Assembly (NCBI RefSeq): GCF_016756615.1
Contig: NZ_AP023262.1
Location: 3,907,501-3,971,500 of the forward strand
DNA: 64,000 bases
Source of the DNA: Mesorhizobium sp. L-8-3
GTDB lineage: Bacteria > Pseudomonadota > Alphaproteobacteria > Rhizobiales > Rhizobiaceae
Direction of reading: 5' to 3'
How positions within the stretch are numbered: position 1 is the first letter of the stretch; the number at the start of each line of letters is the position of its first letter. The notes beneath the pieces were generated by a model. The model was given only the letters and a program-made list of their open reading frames with translations. It searched no databases and had not been told where the DNA came from. This document shows positions 1 through 7,266 of the stretch, in pieces. The position numbers and the translations under genes are program-made.

Positions 1-296
1 TGAAGCGGCTCGCCGATGCCGACCTGTCGCTTCTCGCGCTGCCGGGGCTGGCGGCGGATGCGACGAGACAGTTGCGCAGCCACGAACGTCACGTGCGAGA
101 CAAATATCGACTGCGCCGCTTCCTCGATGTGAAGGCCGGTCGCGGGCTTCGGGGTGCGGCCGCCTATGGCTTGCGCCATCCCGGCGACCTGCCGGCGATC
201 GCTTCGGGCATCGCCCGCGACAAGCTCGACGGCCTGCGCGAGCCGCAGTCTCCAGTCAGGACGGTTCGCTATCTGCTGGAGGGCGAGCCCGCATGA
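1..296 (+). CDS. C-terminal part of an unidentified protein (5' end outside window)
   Basis: An open frame enters from the left edge (first full codon at position 3) and stops with TGA at 294-296, giving about 97 residues. The visible part is rich in Arg, Leu and Ala and ends LLEGEPA. I recognise no catalytic motif. Because the exo block follows on the same strand, it may be the tail of another polysaccharide gene such as a glycosyl- or pyruvyl-transferase, but that rests on context only. The true start cannot be seen; a TTG inside the frame at 72 is not evidence of initiation. Confidence 0.55.
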   Translation, partial: KRLADADLSLLALPGLAADATRQLRSHERHVRDKYRLRRFLDVKAGRGLRGAAAYGLRHPGDLPAIASGIARDKLDGLREPQSPVRTVRYLLEGEPA

Positions 297-471
297 CCGC
301 AGCCTGCCCGGGACCGGGTTCACATGGGTGTCTTGCCAGAAAGCATGGCGCGATCCATGCTGCCCTCATTGCCGACAAAGTGAGGGGCCATTGTCGCAGC
401 AGGCCCCGACCGGGGTTGGGAGCGGTCCTCAGGGGCTGCGGGGCGGCAGGACACGCAGCGAGGGCCTCGCG

Positions 472-846
472 ATGAGATCCGTCTTCGGGTTCAAGACCAG
501 AAGTGCCGAGCGCGACCAGCAGACCGACGCGGCACGATTCCAGCGTATCCGGGATGTGATCGCCGAAGTGTCGGGCGAAATGGATCGCGAGAAGTCCGGC
601 TTCGAGAAACGGTACGGAACGGTGGCGGCCGACGCCGCTTTCCTGGTCGAGGCTATGGATAATGAAGCCTCCCCCTCGGGTGATTCGGAGCGGATCGCAA
701 CGCTCACCGAGACGCTTCGCGCCTGCGAGCGTCGGATCGCGTTCCTGAACAGGCAGATGCTGTTCATGGAGGAATGCCGCCAGTTCGTCCAGCAGTTCGT
801 CGACGCCAACGGCATCGATGCCGGAGGGCCTGCAAAGGCCGAATGA
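472..846 (+). CDS. Small hypothetical protein, predicted helical/coiled-coil
   Basis: A 124-residue frame starts at ATG 472 and ends at 846. The sequence is charged and heptad-like in the second half (roughly residues 70-110, with TETLRACERRIAFLNRQ), which suggests a helical bundle or coiled coil. There is no signal peptide, membrane segment or known catalytic motif. It lies between the partial upstream gene and exoK, with 175 bp upstream and 95 bp downstream. The frame extends further 5', but that part has low-complexity Arg/Ser composition and looks non-coding, so the internal ATG is preferred. The function is unknown; a role in exopolysaccharide production would be inferred only from position. 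Confidence 0.5.
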   Translation: MRSVFGFKTRSAERDQQTDAARFQRIRDVIAEVSGEMDREKSGFEKRYGTVAADAAFLVEAMDNEASPSGDSERIATLTETLRACERRIAFLNRQMLFMEECRQFVQQFVDANGIDAGGPAKAE

Positions 847-941
847 CGGATTGCCTTAAGCCGCCGCGGATCGCCCGAACCGGGCCTGCGGGGCGCCAAC
901 CCGCTGTGTTGGGAGGACGCAGCCAGATCGGAGCGAAGCCG

Positions 942-1748
942 ATGCCATTGTCGTTCTCCTCGCCGTGCCTCAAATCTTGCTGGCTATCGGGCGCGCTCGC
1001 CGGCCAGGCACTGTTGTGGTGCATGACGGGGTCCGCCTTCGCCCAGGACGCGCCACAGTCCTTCGTCGACAATTTCGACAGGCTCGGCTCCGCCCGCTGG
1101 TATGTCTCGGACGGCTGGGCCAACGGGAAGCACCAGAATTGCACTTGGTCGAAGAACCAGGTGAAGGTGGCCGACGGTGTCCTGTCGCTCGGCTTCACCA
1201 AGCACACTTTCAAGGATCGCGACTATGTCTGCGGCGAGGTGCAGACGAAACAGCGCTTCGGATACGGAATCTACGAGGCCCGGTTCCGGACCCCGGCGGG
1301 TTCGGGGCTCAACGCCGCCTTCTTCAGCTTCATCGGGCCGGTCGACAAGCAGCCGCATGACGAGATCGACTTCGAGGTTCTGACCAGGGACCCTTCAAAG
1401 GTGCAGCTCAACAGCTATGTCGCGGCCAAGGGCAACAACGAGAAACTCGTTCCCGTGCCGGGAGGCGCCGACAAGGAGTTCCACGATTATGCCTTCGTCT
1501 GGGAGAAGGACAGGATCCGCTGGTATATCGATGGCGAGCTTGTCCACACCCTCGACGATCCGGCGAAGGTGCCCAGCCACCCGTCCAAGATCTTCCTCAG
1601 CCTGTGGGGCAGCGACACCTTCACCGAATGGCTCGGTCCCTTCAGCGACCCCGGCGAGCCCTTGACCATGGAGATCGACCGCGTCGCCTTCACCGGTCTC
1701 GGCGAGCCCTGCCAGTTCCCGGGATCGGTGGCCTGCAAGCTGGAATAG
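942..1748 (+). CDS. exoK: Secreted glycoside hydrolase family 16 endo-beta-glucanase, ExoK-like
   Basis: The 268-residue product has a signal peptide (hydrophobic stretch about residues 15-33, cleavage likely after SAFAQ). The GH16 signature DEIDFE lies at about residues 140-145, with Glu141 as likely nucleophile and Glu145 as acid/base. Family knowledge: ExoK is an extracellular endo-1,3-1,4-beta-glycanase that trims nascent succinoglycan into low-molecular-weight forms. ATG 942 is chosen because a GGAG lies about 8 bases upstream and the signal peptide follows directly; a longer in-frame extension upstream has no signal-like sequence. It sits first in the exoK-L-A-M-O-N-P order known from Sinorhizobium meliloti, which supports the name. 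Confidence 0.85.
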   Translation: MPLSFSSPCLKSCWLSGALAGQALLWCMTGSAFAQDAPQSFVDNFDRLGSARWYVSDGWANGKHQNCTWSKNQVKVADGVLSLGFTKHTFKDRDYVCGEVQTKQRFGYGIYEARFRTPAGSGLNAAFFSFIGPVDKQPHDEIDFEVLTRDPSKVQLNSYVAAKGNNEKLVPVPGGADKEFHDYAFVWEKDRIRWYIDGELVHTLDDPAKVPSHPSKIFLSLWGSDTFTEWLGPFSDPGEPLTMEIDRVAFTGLGEPCQFPGSVACKLE

Positions 1749-1776
1749 CCAGCGCTCGCTTTTGTCTTTCGTCGCG

Positions 1777-1804
1777 TTGCAAAACTTGATCGAGAGGCTA
1801 TGCT
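1777..1804 (+). promoter_or_regulatory. Candidate sigma-70-type promoter upstream of exoL
   Basis: A TTGCAA box at 1777-1782 and a TATGCT box at 1799-1804 are separated by 16 bp, in the 222-bp gap between exoK and exoL. A GCAAC/GTTGC inverted repeat (1810-1825) lies just downstream and could be an operator. This was found by eye and is weak. Confidence 0.3.
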
Positions 1805-1923
1805 GCACCGCAACAGAGTTGTTGCGACGCAATAGAGCGTGAACTAGCTTCCGGGAGGGGAAGGCTGAGGCATCAGTTACCGAATCCAGGGAAACCGATG
1901 CTTGAACAGAGAGATAGAGCGGC

Positions 1924-1935
1924 GTCACCGGTGAC
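1924..1935. promoter_or_regulatory. Perfect 12-bp palindrome before exoL
   Basis: GTCACCGGTGAC is a perfect palindrome 35 bp upstream of the exoL ATG. It could be a regulator site controlling the exoL-exoO block, but I cannot tie it to a known factor and a chance occurrence is possible. Confidence 0.25.
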
Positions 1936-1970
1936 CCCGGTGGCTGCGTCGCGATAGCTGCGGTCTGTCG

Positions 1971-3143
1971 ATGCTGCGTGTCCTCTACCTTGTCCACGAC
2001 CTTTCCGATCCGGCGGTGAACCGCAGGGTGAAGATGTTGCAGGCCGGCGGGGCGGACGTCACGCTGGCGGGCTTTCGCCGCGGGAAGCCGGTGACGTCAA
2101 TCGAAGGGCTGGTGCCGATCGAACTGGGAGTTACCCGCGACGGCAGGTTCGGCCAGCGGCTGGGCGCGGTCGTCCGGGCCGCCACGGCAATAGGTTCTGC
2201 CCTCGGCGCCGTCGGACGGCCTGACGTCATCGTTGCGCGGAACCTCGAAATGCTGGCGCTCGCCAGGCGGGCGGTCTCCATCTTCGGTGGGGCTGTGCCT
2301 GTCGTCTACGAGTGCCTCGATATCCATCGTCTCTTGCTGCGGTCCGATGCGGTCGGTGTAGCAATGCGCGGTGCGGAGCGGTTTTTCAGCCGTGATGTCG
2401 CCATGCTGGTGACCAGTTCTCCGGCCTTCGTCGAGGAACATTTGAGCCGGGTCCTCGATCCAGGGGTTCCGATCGAACTCGTGGAAAACAAGGTGCTGGA
2501 ACTCGCCGGCCCGGCCGGGACCGAAACGCCCCCCGCGCCGCGCCGCGCGGGCCCGCCCTGGAGGATCGGCTGGTTCGGCGCGCTGCGCTGCCGGCGGTCT
2601 CTCGAACTGCTGTCGGCCTTCTCGCGCTCCATGGGCGGTGAAGTGGAGGTGATACTGCGCGGCCGGCCCGCTTATGGCGAATTCGCCGATTTCGACGGCT
2701 ATGTCGCGAGCGAGCCTTATTTCTCTTTCCTCGGCCCTTATCGGAACCCCGACGACCTGCCGGCCATCTATGGCGACGTGCATTTCGTCTGGGCGATCGA
2801 CTTCTTCGAGGAGGGGCAGAATTCGAAGTGGCTGCTGCCCAACCGCCTCTATGAAGGCTGCCGTCACGGCGGCGTGCCGATCGCCATGCGCGGGACCGAA
2901 ACCGGCAAGTTCCTCGAGGCGCGTGGGTGCGGCCTGCTCCTCTCTGAGGCGACGACCGATGCGCTCCGGGCCATGCTCGGGTCGATGGACGAGGTGGGCT
3001 ACGCCACCCTGAAACAGCGTGTCACATCAATTGATCCGGCGACCTGGATCTGCGGTATCGACGATTGCCGCATGCTTGTAGGAAAGCTGCGCGCGCTGGC
3101 AGCCCTTCGCACCGATGGCGCCGCAATCGAGGCGGCGGCTTGA
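1971..3143 (+). CDS. exoL: Glycosyltransferase, ExoL-like
   Basis: The 390-residue cytoplasmic protein starts MLRVLYLVHDLSDPAVNRRV, which matches the N-terminal pattern I know for ExoL. Later it carries a GT4-like second domain (about residues 190-360), with a nucleotide-sugar-binding segment around WLLPNRLYEG. Family knowledge: ExoL adds a glucose residue during assembly of the succinoglycan octasaccharide on its lipid carrier. Its stop codon shares a base with the start of exoA (TGATG), so the two are translationally coupled. No membrane segment is seen. Identity rests on sequence resemblance plus its place between exoK and exoA. Confidence 0.75.
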   Translation: MLRVLYLVHDLSDPAVNRRVKMLQAGGADVTLAGFRRGKPVTSIEGLVPIELGVTRDGRFGQRLGAVVRAATAIGSALGAVGRPDVIVARNLEMLALARRAVSIFGGAVPVVYECLDIHRLLLRSDAVGVAMRGAERFFSRDVAMLVTSSPAFVEEHLSRVLDPGVPIELVENKVLELAGPAGTETPPAPRRAGPPWRIGWFGALRCRRSLELLSAFSRSMGGEVEVILRGRPAYGEFADFDGYVASEPYFSFLGPYRNPDDLPAIYGDVHFVWAIDFFEEGQNSKWLLPNRLYEGCRHGGVPIAMRGTETGKFLEARGCGLLLSEATTDALRAMLGSMDEVGYATLKQRVTSIDPATWICGIDDCRMLVGKLRALAALRTDGAAIEAAA

Positions 3144-4165
3144 TGAAAGACGGAAACGAGATGGGGACAGCGGAAGAGGACACGCCTGAAATCCTGATCG
3201 TGGTGCCGTGCCTCAACGAGGCGGCGCATATCGGCGGACTGCTCGGTCAGTTCACTCCTGCTACCGAAAGGATCGGCGCGAAGATCGTCGTGGCGGATGG
3301 CGGAAGCACGGACGGCACGCAGCGCATCGTCGAGGAAAAGGCGGCGCAGGACGCCCGCGTCGTTCTGCTCGCCAATCCGAAACGCATCCAGAGCGCGGCG
3401 GTGAACCTCGCCGTCGAACGGCATGGCGAGGGTTGCGACTATCTCATCCGCATCGATGCGCATGGCGCCTATCCCGACGACTATTGCGACCGTCTGGTCG
3501 AGGAGGCTGTCCGCACCGGCGCCGATTCGGTGGTGGTCGCCATGGCGACGAAGGGTTTCGGCTTCTTCCAGAGGGCGGTCGCGGCCGCGCAGAATTCGAG
3601 GCTCGGCAATGGCGGGTCGCCGCACCGGCACGGCGCATCCGATGGCGCATGGACCGATCACGGGCATCATGCCCTCATGCGGGTCGCCGCCTTCCGTTCG
3701 GTCGGCGGCTATGACGAGACCTTCACCCACAATGAGGATGCCGAACTCGACTATCGGCTGCGGCAGGCCGGGTTCCGGATCTGGCTGACCGGCAAGACAA
3801 TCATGACCTATTACCCGCGCGCTTCGGTGTCGGGGCTGTTCCGGCAATATGTCGGTTATGGCCGGGGCAGGGCGCGCAACATGCTCAAGCACGGGATGGT
3901 CCCGAAGGTCAGGCAGATGTTGCCGCTGATGGTTTTTCCGGTCGTGGCGGGAACCTCGCTGGCCTTTCTGCATTGGTCGGCGATCGTGCCCGCGTCGCTC
4001 TGGGCGCTGATCTGTCTTGGCTATGGAGCGCTGATGGCGATCGCACAACGCAATCCCGATGGAATGCTGGCCGGCTTCTCGGCGATGGTCATGCATCTGG
4101 CGTGGTCGCTCGGTTTCTGGCAGCAACTGCTTTCCTCCCGCAAGCCGGAGCGGGCGGGTCGATGA
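3143..4165 (+). CDS. exoA: Succinoglycan glucosyltransferase ExoA (GT2, membrane-anchored)
   Basis: The 340-residue GT2 enzyme has the nucleotide-binding start ILIVVPCLNEAAHIGG (about residues 17-32), VADGGSTDG near residue 52, an acidic IRIDAHGAYPDDY region near residue 105, and NEDAELDYRLRQAG near residue 196 as the catalytic-base region. Two hydrophobic segments at about residues 258-300 would anchor it to the inner membrane. Family knowledge: ExoA transfers a beta-1,3-linked glucose in succinoglycan repeat synthesis. The start overlaps the exoL stop by one base and the stop overlaps the exoM start (ATGA), so it belongs to a tightly coupled operon. Confidence 0.85.
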   Translation: MKDGNEMGTAEEDTPEILIVVPCLNEAAHIGGLLGQFTPATERIGAKIVVADGGSTDGTQRIVEEKAAQDARVVLLANPKRIQSAAVNLAVERHGEGCDYLIRIDAHGAYPDDYCDRLVEEAVRTGADSVVVAMATKGFGFFQRAVAAAQNSRLGNGGSPHRHGASDGAWTDHGHHALMRVAAFRSVGGYDETFTHNEDAELDYRLRQAGFRIWLTGKTIMTYYPRASVSGLFRQYVGYGRGRARNMLKHGMVPKVRQMLPLMVFPVVAGTSLAFLHWSAIVPASLWALICLGYGALMAIAQRNPDGMLAGFSAMVMHLAWSLGFWQQLLSSRKPERAGR

Positions 4166-5118
4166 CGGCGTCCCGCAACAAACCTGCGGAGCTGCGGATC
4201 GACATCGGCGTCTGCACGTTCCGCAGGCCGGAGCTTGCCGATGCTTTGCGCTCGCTTGCTGCGCTCGAGGTCCGGCCGGACTGGCGGGTGCGGATCATCG
4301 TCGCCGACAACGACGTCACGCCGAGCGCACGCGAACTGGTCGCCAGGCTGGAACCGGAGATGCCGTTCCCGGTGCATTATGTGCATTGCCCTGAAGCCAA
4401 CATCTCGATCGCCCGCAATGCCTGTCTCGACGCCGGAGCCGGCGACATGCTGGCCTTCATCGACGACGATGAGACAGCGTCGCCTCAATGGCTGGCCGAA
4501 CTGGTCGCCATGGCGGCGACGAGCGGCGCGGACGCCGTGCTGGGGCCGGTCGAGGCGCGCTACCTCGCCGGCGCACCGCGCTGGATGCGCGAAGGGGACT
4601 TCCATTCGACGCTGCCGGTCTGGGTGCGCGGCGAGATCCGCACCGGCTATACATGCAACGTCCTGCTGCGGCGCTCGTCGCCGCGCGTCGCCGGTCGCCG
4701 TTTCAGCCTGGCGCGTGGGCGCTCCGGCGGCGAGGACACCGAGTATTTCACCCGGCTGCATTCGGCCGGCGGCAGGATCGCCTACGCGCCGGAAGCCTGG
4801 GTCCGCGAGATCGTGCCGCCCGGTCGGGCGCGGCTCTCGTGGCTGGCCCGGCGCCGTTTCAGGGCCGGCCAGACCCATGGCCATCTCCTCGCCGGACAGG
4901 GCCCCGCGGCCGCCGCCAGGAACATGGCGCTCGCCGGCGCCAAGGCAGGCTACTGCTTCCTGGCCGCCGCCTTGTCGGCCTTCTCGGCGGCTCGCCGCAA
5001 CCGCTACGCGCTGCGCGGGATCATGCATGTCGGCGTCGTGGGCGGTCTCGCCGGTGTCCGGGAGCTTCAACAATATGGCGGAACTGCCCCCGAGCAAGGA
5101 GCGGGAATTGGAACCTGA
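4162..5118 (+). CDS. exoM: Succinoglycan glucosyltransferase ExoM (GT2)
   Basis: The 318-residue GT2 protein opens with IDIGVCTFRRPELADALRSL, typical of ExoM. It has IVADND near residue 50 and FIDDDETASPQWL near residues 96-108, the metal- and donor-binding acidic motif. GGEDTEYFTRLH around residue 190 fits the catalytic-base segment. Family knowledge: ExoM adds a beta-1,4-glucose to the growing lipid-linked unit. The start codon overlaps the exoA stop by four bases. The 3' end overlaps the exoO reading frame by 44 bp if the exoO start chosen here is correct. Confidence 0.85.
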   Translation: MTASRNKPAELRIDIGVCTFRRPELADALRSLAALEVRPDWRVRIIVADNDVTPSARELVARLEPEMPFPVHYVHCPEANISIARNACLDAGAGDMLAFIDDDETASPQWLAELVAMAATSGADAVLGPVEARYLAGAPRWMREGDFHSTLPVWVRGEIRTGYTCNVLLRRSSPRVAGRRFSLARGRSGGEDTEYFTRLHSAGGRIAYAPEAWVREIVPPGRARLSWLARRRFRAGQTHGHLLAGQGPAAAARNMALAGAKAGYCFLAAALSAFSAARRNRYALRGIMHVGVVGGLAGVRELQQYGGTAPEQGAGIGT

Positions 5119-6043
5119 CGTCAGCTTCGTCATAGCGGCCTTCAATGCCAATCTCACGATCGATCGTGCCATCCGCAGCGCGCTCGCACAGGAAGGCGTG
5201 AGCGTCGAAGTGGTTGTGGTCGACGACTGTTCGACCGACTTCACCCGCGACGTCGTGAAGGGCATCGGGGACGAGCGCGTGCGCCTGCTGCCGCTGGCGG
5301 AAAACCGAGGGCCCGGCGGCGCGCGCAACGCCGGACTGGAGGCGGCGAAGGGGCGCTGGGTCGCGATCCTCGACGCCGACGATGCCGTCCTTCCGGACCG
5401 GATGGCTCGCATGATCGGACGCGCCGAAAAGACGGGCGCCTCGATCGCGGTCGACAATCTCGAAATCGCCCGGGCCGGCGAGCGCCGCCGTACGATGTTC
5501 GCTCCGGCAGCCCTGTCGCGGACACCCGAACTGTCGCTCGCCGCCTTCATCGACGGCAACATGGTGTTCAAGTCGACCTTCAACTACGGCTACGTGAAGC
5601 CGGCCTTCGAGCGCCGTTTCCTGGAGGAGAACGGACTGCGCTACGACGAGACGCTGCGCATCGGAGAGGACTACCTGCTGCTCGCGGCGGCACTTGCCAG
5701 CGGCAGATGCGTGATCGAGCCCAAGCCGGGCTACATCTATCATGTCACCGAGGGCTCCATCTCGCGGGTTCTGGAACTGCACCACGTCGAGGCCATGATC
5801 GCGGCCGATGCCGTCTTCGCCCGCGCGCACCGCCTGGAAGGGGCCGGCCTCGCGGCTTTCAGGCGGCGCGAGCGGAACCTGCGCGACGCTGCCGCATTCC
5901 TGTCGCTTGTACGGCATATCAAGGAGCGCTCGCCGCTCAAGGCGCTCGGCGCCGCTTTCCGCAACCCGGTGGCGGTCGGCCATCTTCGCATGCCCATCGC
6001 CAAGCGGCTCGGTCTCCACCGGCTGACCGAGCGGGCATTCTAG
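5075..6043 (+). CDS. exoO: Succinoglycan glucosyltransferase ExoO (GT2)
   Basis: The 322-residue GT2 enzyme has VSFVIAAFNANLTIDRAI at its N-terminus, VVVVDDCSTDFT near residue 47, and ILDADDAVLPDRM near residue 97 (DXD-type metal site). Family knowledge: ExoO catalyses a beta-1,6-glucosyl transfer starting the succinoglycan side chain. ATG 5075 has GGGAG about ten bases upstream and overlaps exoM; an in-frame TTG at 5108 is a shorter alternative. A 74-bp gap separates the stop from exoN. Its position after exoM agrees with the S. meliloti order. Confidence 0.8.
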   Translation: MAELPPSKERELEPDVSFVIAAFNANLTIDRAIRSALAQEGVSVEVVVVDDCSTDFTRDVVKGIGDERVRLLPLAENRGPGGARNAGLEAAKGRWVAILDADDAVLPDRMARMIGRAEKTGASIAVDNLEIARAGERRRTMFAPAALSRTPELSLAAFIDGNMVFKSTFNYGYVKPAFERRFLEENGLRYDETLRIGEDYLLLAAALASGRCVIEPKPGYIYHVTEGSISRVLELHHVEAMIAADAVFARAHRLEGAGLAAFRRRERNLRDAAAFLSLVRHIKERSPLKALGAAFRNPVAVGHLRMPIAKRLGLHRLTERAF

Positions 6044-6117
6044 CACACGTCTTCCCGCCTCTTCGAAGGGGCGGGCGATCATCCCGAAGTATCAGTATCA
6101 GCATAAGGATCTTCTCG

Positions 6118-7014
6118 ATGCGCAAAGTCAGAAAAGCGGTCATTCCGGTGGCAGGCCTGGGTACGCGGTTCCTGCCGGCGACCAAGGCCATGCCGAAAGA
6201 GATGTTGACCATCGTCGACCGGCCGGTCGTGCAATATGCCGTGGATGAGGCGCGCGAGGCCGGCATCGAGCACATCGTTTTCGTGACCGGGCGCAACAAG
6301 GCGATTATCGAGGACTATTTCGACGCGCAGCCCGAATTGCTCGAAACGCTGGCCATGTCGGGCAAGCACGAGCAGCGCGCGGCGCTCGACCGGCTGTTGC
6401 CCGCGCCCGGCGCGACCAGCTTCACGCGCCAGCAGGCGCCGCACGGCCTCGGCCATGCCGTGTGGTGCGCCCGCGACATTGTCGGCGACGAGCCCTTCGC
6501 GCTGCTGCTTCCCGATATGGTCTCCTACGGCAAGCGCGGCTGCCTGGCCGGCGCCATGGACCTCTATGACAGCGTCGGCGGAAACGTGATCGCGGTCGAG
6601 CAATGCGACCCGCTGGAGACGAACAAATACGGCATCGTCGGCAAAGGGCCGGCGGCCGGCACCGGCTTCAAGATCAATGCCATGGTGGAGAAGCCGGCGC
6701 CCTCCAGCGCTCCGTCGAACTACTATATCAACGGCCGCTACATCCTCCAGCCGGAGATCTTCGATCTGCTTGGCAAACAGGAACGTGGGGCCGGCAACGA
6801 GATCCAGCTCACCGATGCCATGGTGCGCCTCGCCGAGAGCCAGCCGTTCCATGCCCAGCCCTTCGATGGCAGGATGTTCGACTGTGGCTCCAAGGAAGGC
6901 TTCATCCAGGCAAATGTCGCCTTCGCGCTCGCCCGCGCCGACATCCGCGACAGCGTGCTCGATCCGATCCGCGAGCTTGTGTCCTATCACGACGTCAAGG
7001 TCGACGCGGCCTGA
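6118..7014 (+). CDS. exoN: UTP--glucose-1-phosphate uridylyltransferase, ExoN/GalU
   Basis: The 298-residue nucleotidyltransferase makes UDP-glucose from UTP and glucose-1-phosphate. The N-terminal AVIPVAGLGTRFLPATKAMP (residues 7-26) holds the GxGTRxxP and K-P-K-E nucleotide-binding signature. Later VEKP and the FDCGSKEGFIQANV segment match GalU-type enzymes, and the length is as expected. ATG 6118 follows an AAGGA element about eight bases upstream. It supplies the donor for the glucosyltransferases encoded just upstream. A housekeeping galU may exist elsewhere; the name exoN is chosen from cluster order. Confidence 0.9.
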   Translation: MRKVRKAVIPVAGLGTRFLPATKAMPKEMLTIVDRPVVQYAVDEAREAGIEHIVFVTGRNKAIIEDYFDAQPELLETLAMSGKHEQRAALDRLLPAPGATSFTRQQAPHGLGHAVWCARDIVGDEPFALLLPDMVSYGKRGCLAGAMDLYDSVGGNVIAVEQCDPLETNKYGIVGKGPAAGTGFKINAMVEKPAPSSAPSNYYINGRYILQPEIFDLLGKQERGAGNEIQLTDAMVRLAESQPFHAQPFDGRMFDCGSKEGFIQANVAFALARADIRDSVLDPIRELVSYHDVKVDAA

Positions 7015-7025
7015 AGGGGAGTTCG

Positions 7026-7058
7026 TTCGCAGTTGCGAAGGCCTTCCGCGGCTGCGAA
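7026..7058. promoter_or_regulatory. TTCGCA/TGCGAA palindrome plus extra half-site in the exoN-exoP gap
   Basis: TTCGCAGTTGCGAA at 7026-7039 is a 14-bp inverted repeat, and another TGCGAA lies at 7053-7058. It falls in the 252-bp space between exoN and exoP, which otherwise holds no gene. It may be an operator for exoP or a termination-related hairpin; no regulator is identified. Confidence 0.3.
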
Positions 7059-7266
7059 CACATTATCTCCCACATCAGCTGTTCGAATGGCTGAAGGGCG
7101 GATCAAGTGGAAGGGGGTGCCGGCCGCATCCGGTGGATGCACGGCGCTCCAGAGCACCGGACGCCGGGCCGGTTCGGAACGGACGGGTGCTCAGGCAGAC
7201 AGGTAGAGCGGCAGCGCGGGCGCGCTTCCGCCGCTCCGGGACGGGGCGAGGGCGACTGGCGAGTGC

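Noticed and set aside
293..475. A 60-codon plus-strand frame overlapping the stop of the partial first gene
   Set aside because: The ATGA overlap is tempting, but the protein has no recognisable pattern, its end overlaps the start of the next gene, and its Gly/Arg/Ala composition looks like a shadow of GC-rich DNA.
4021..5583. A 520-codon minus-strand frame across exoA-exoM-exoO
   Set aside because: Long antisense frames are common in high-GC DNA; it has no motif, whereas the plus strand has three overlapping glycosyltransferases with correct signatures.
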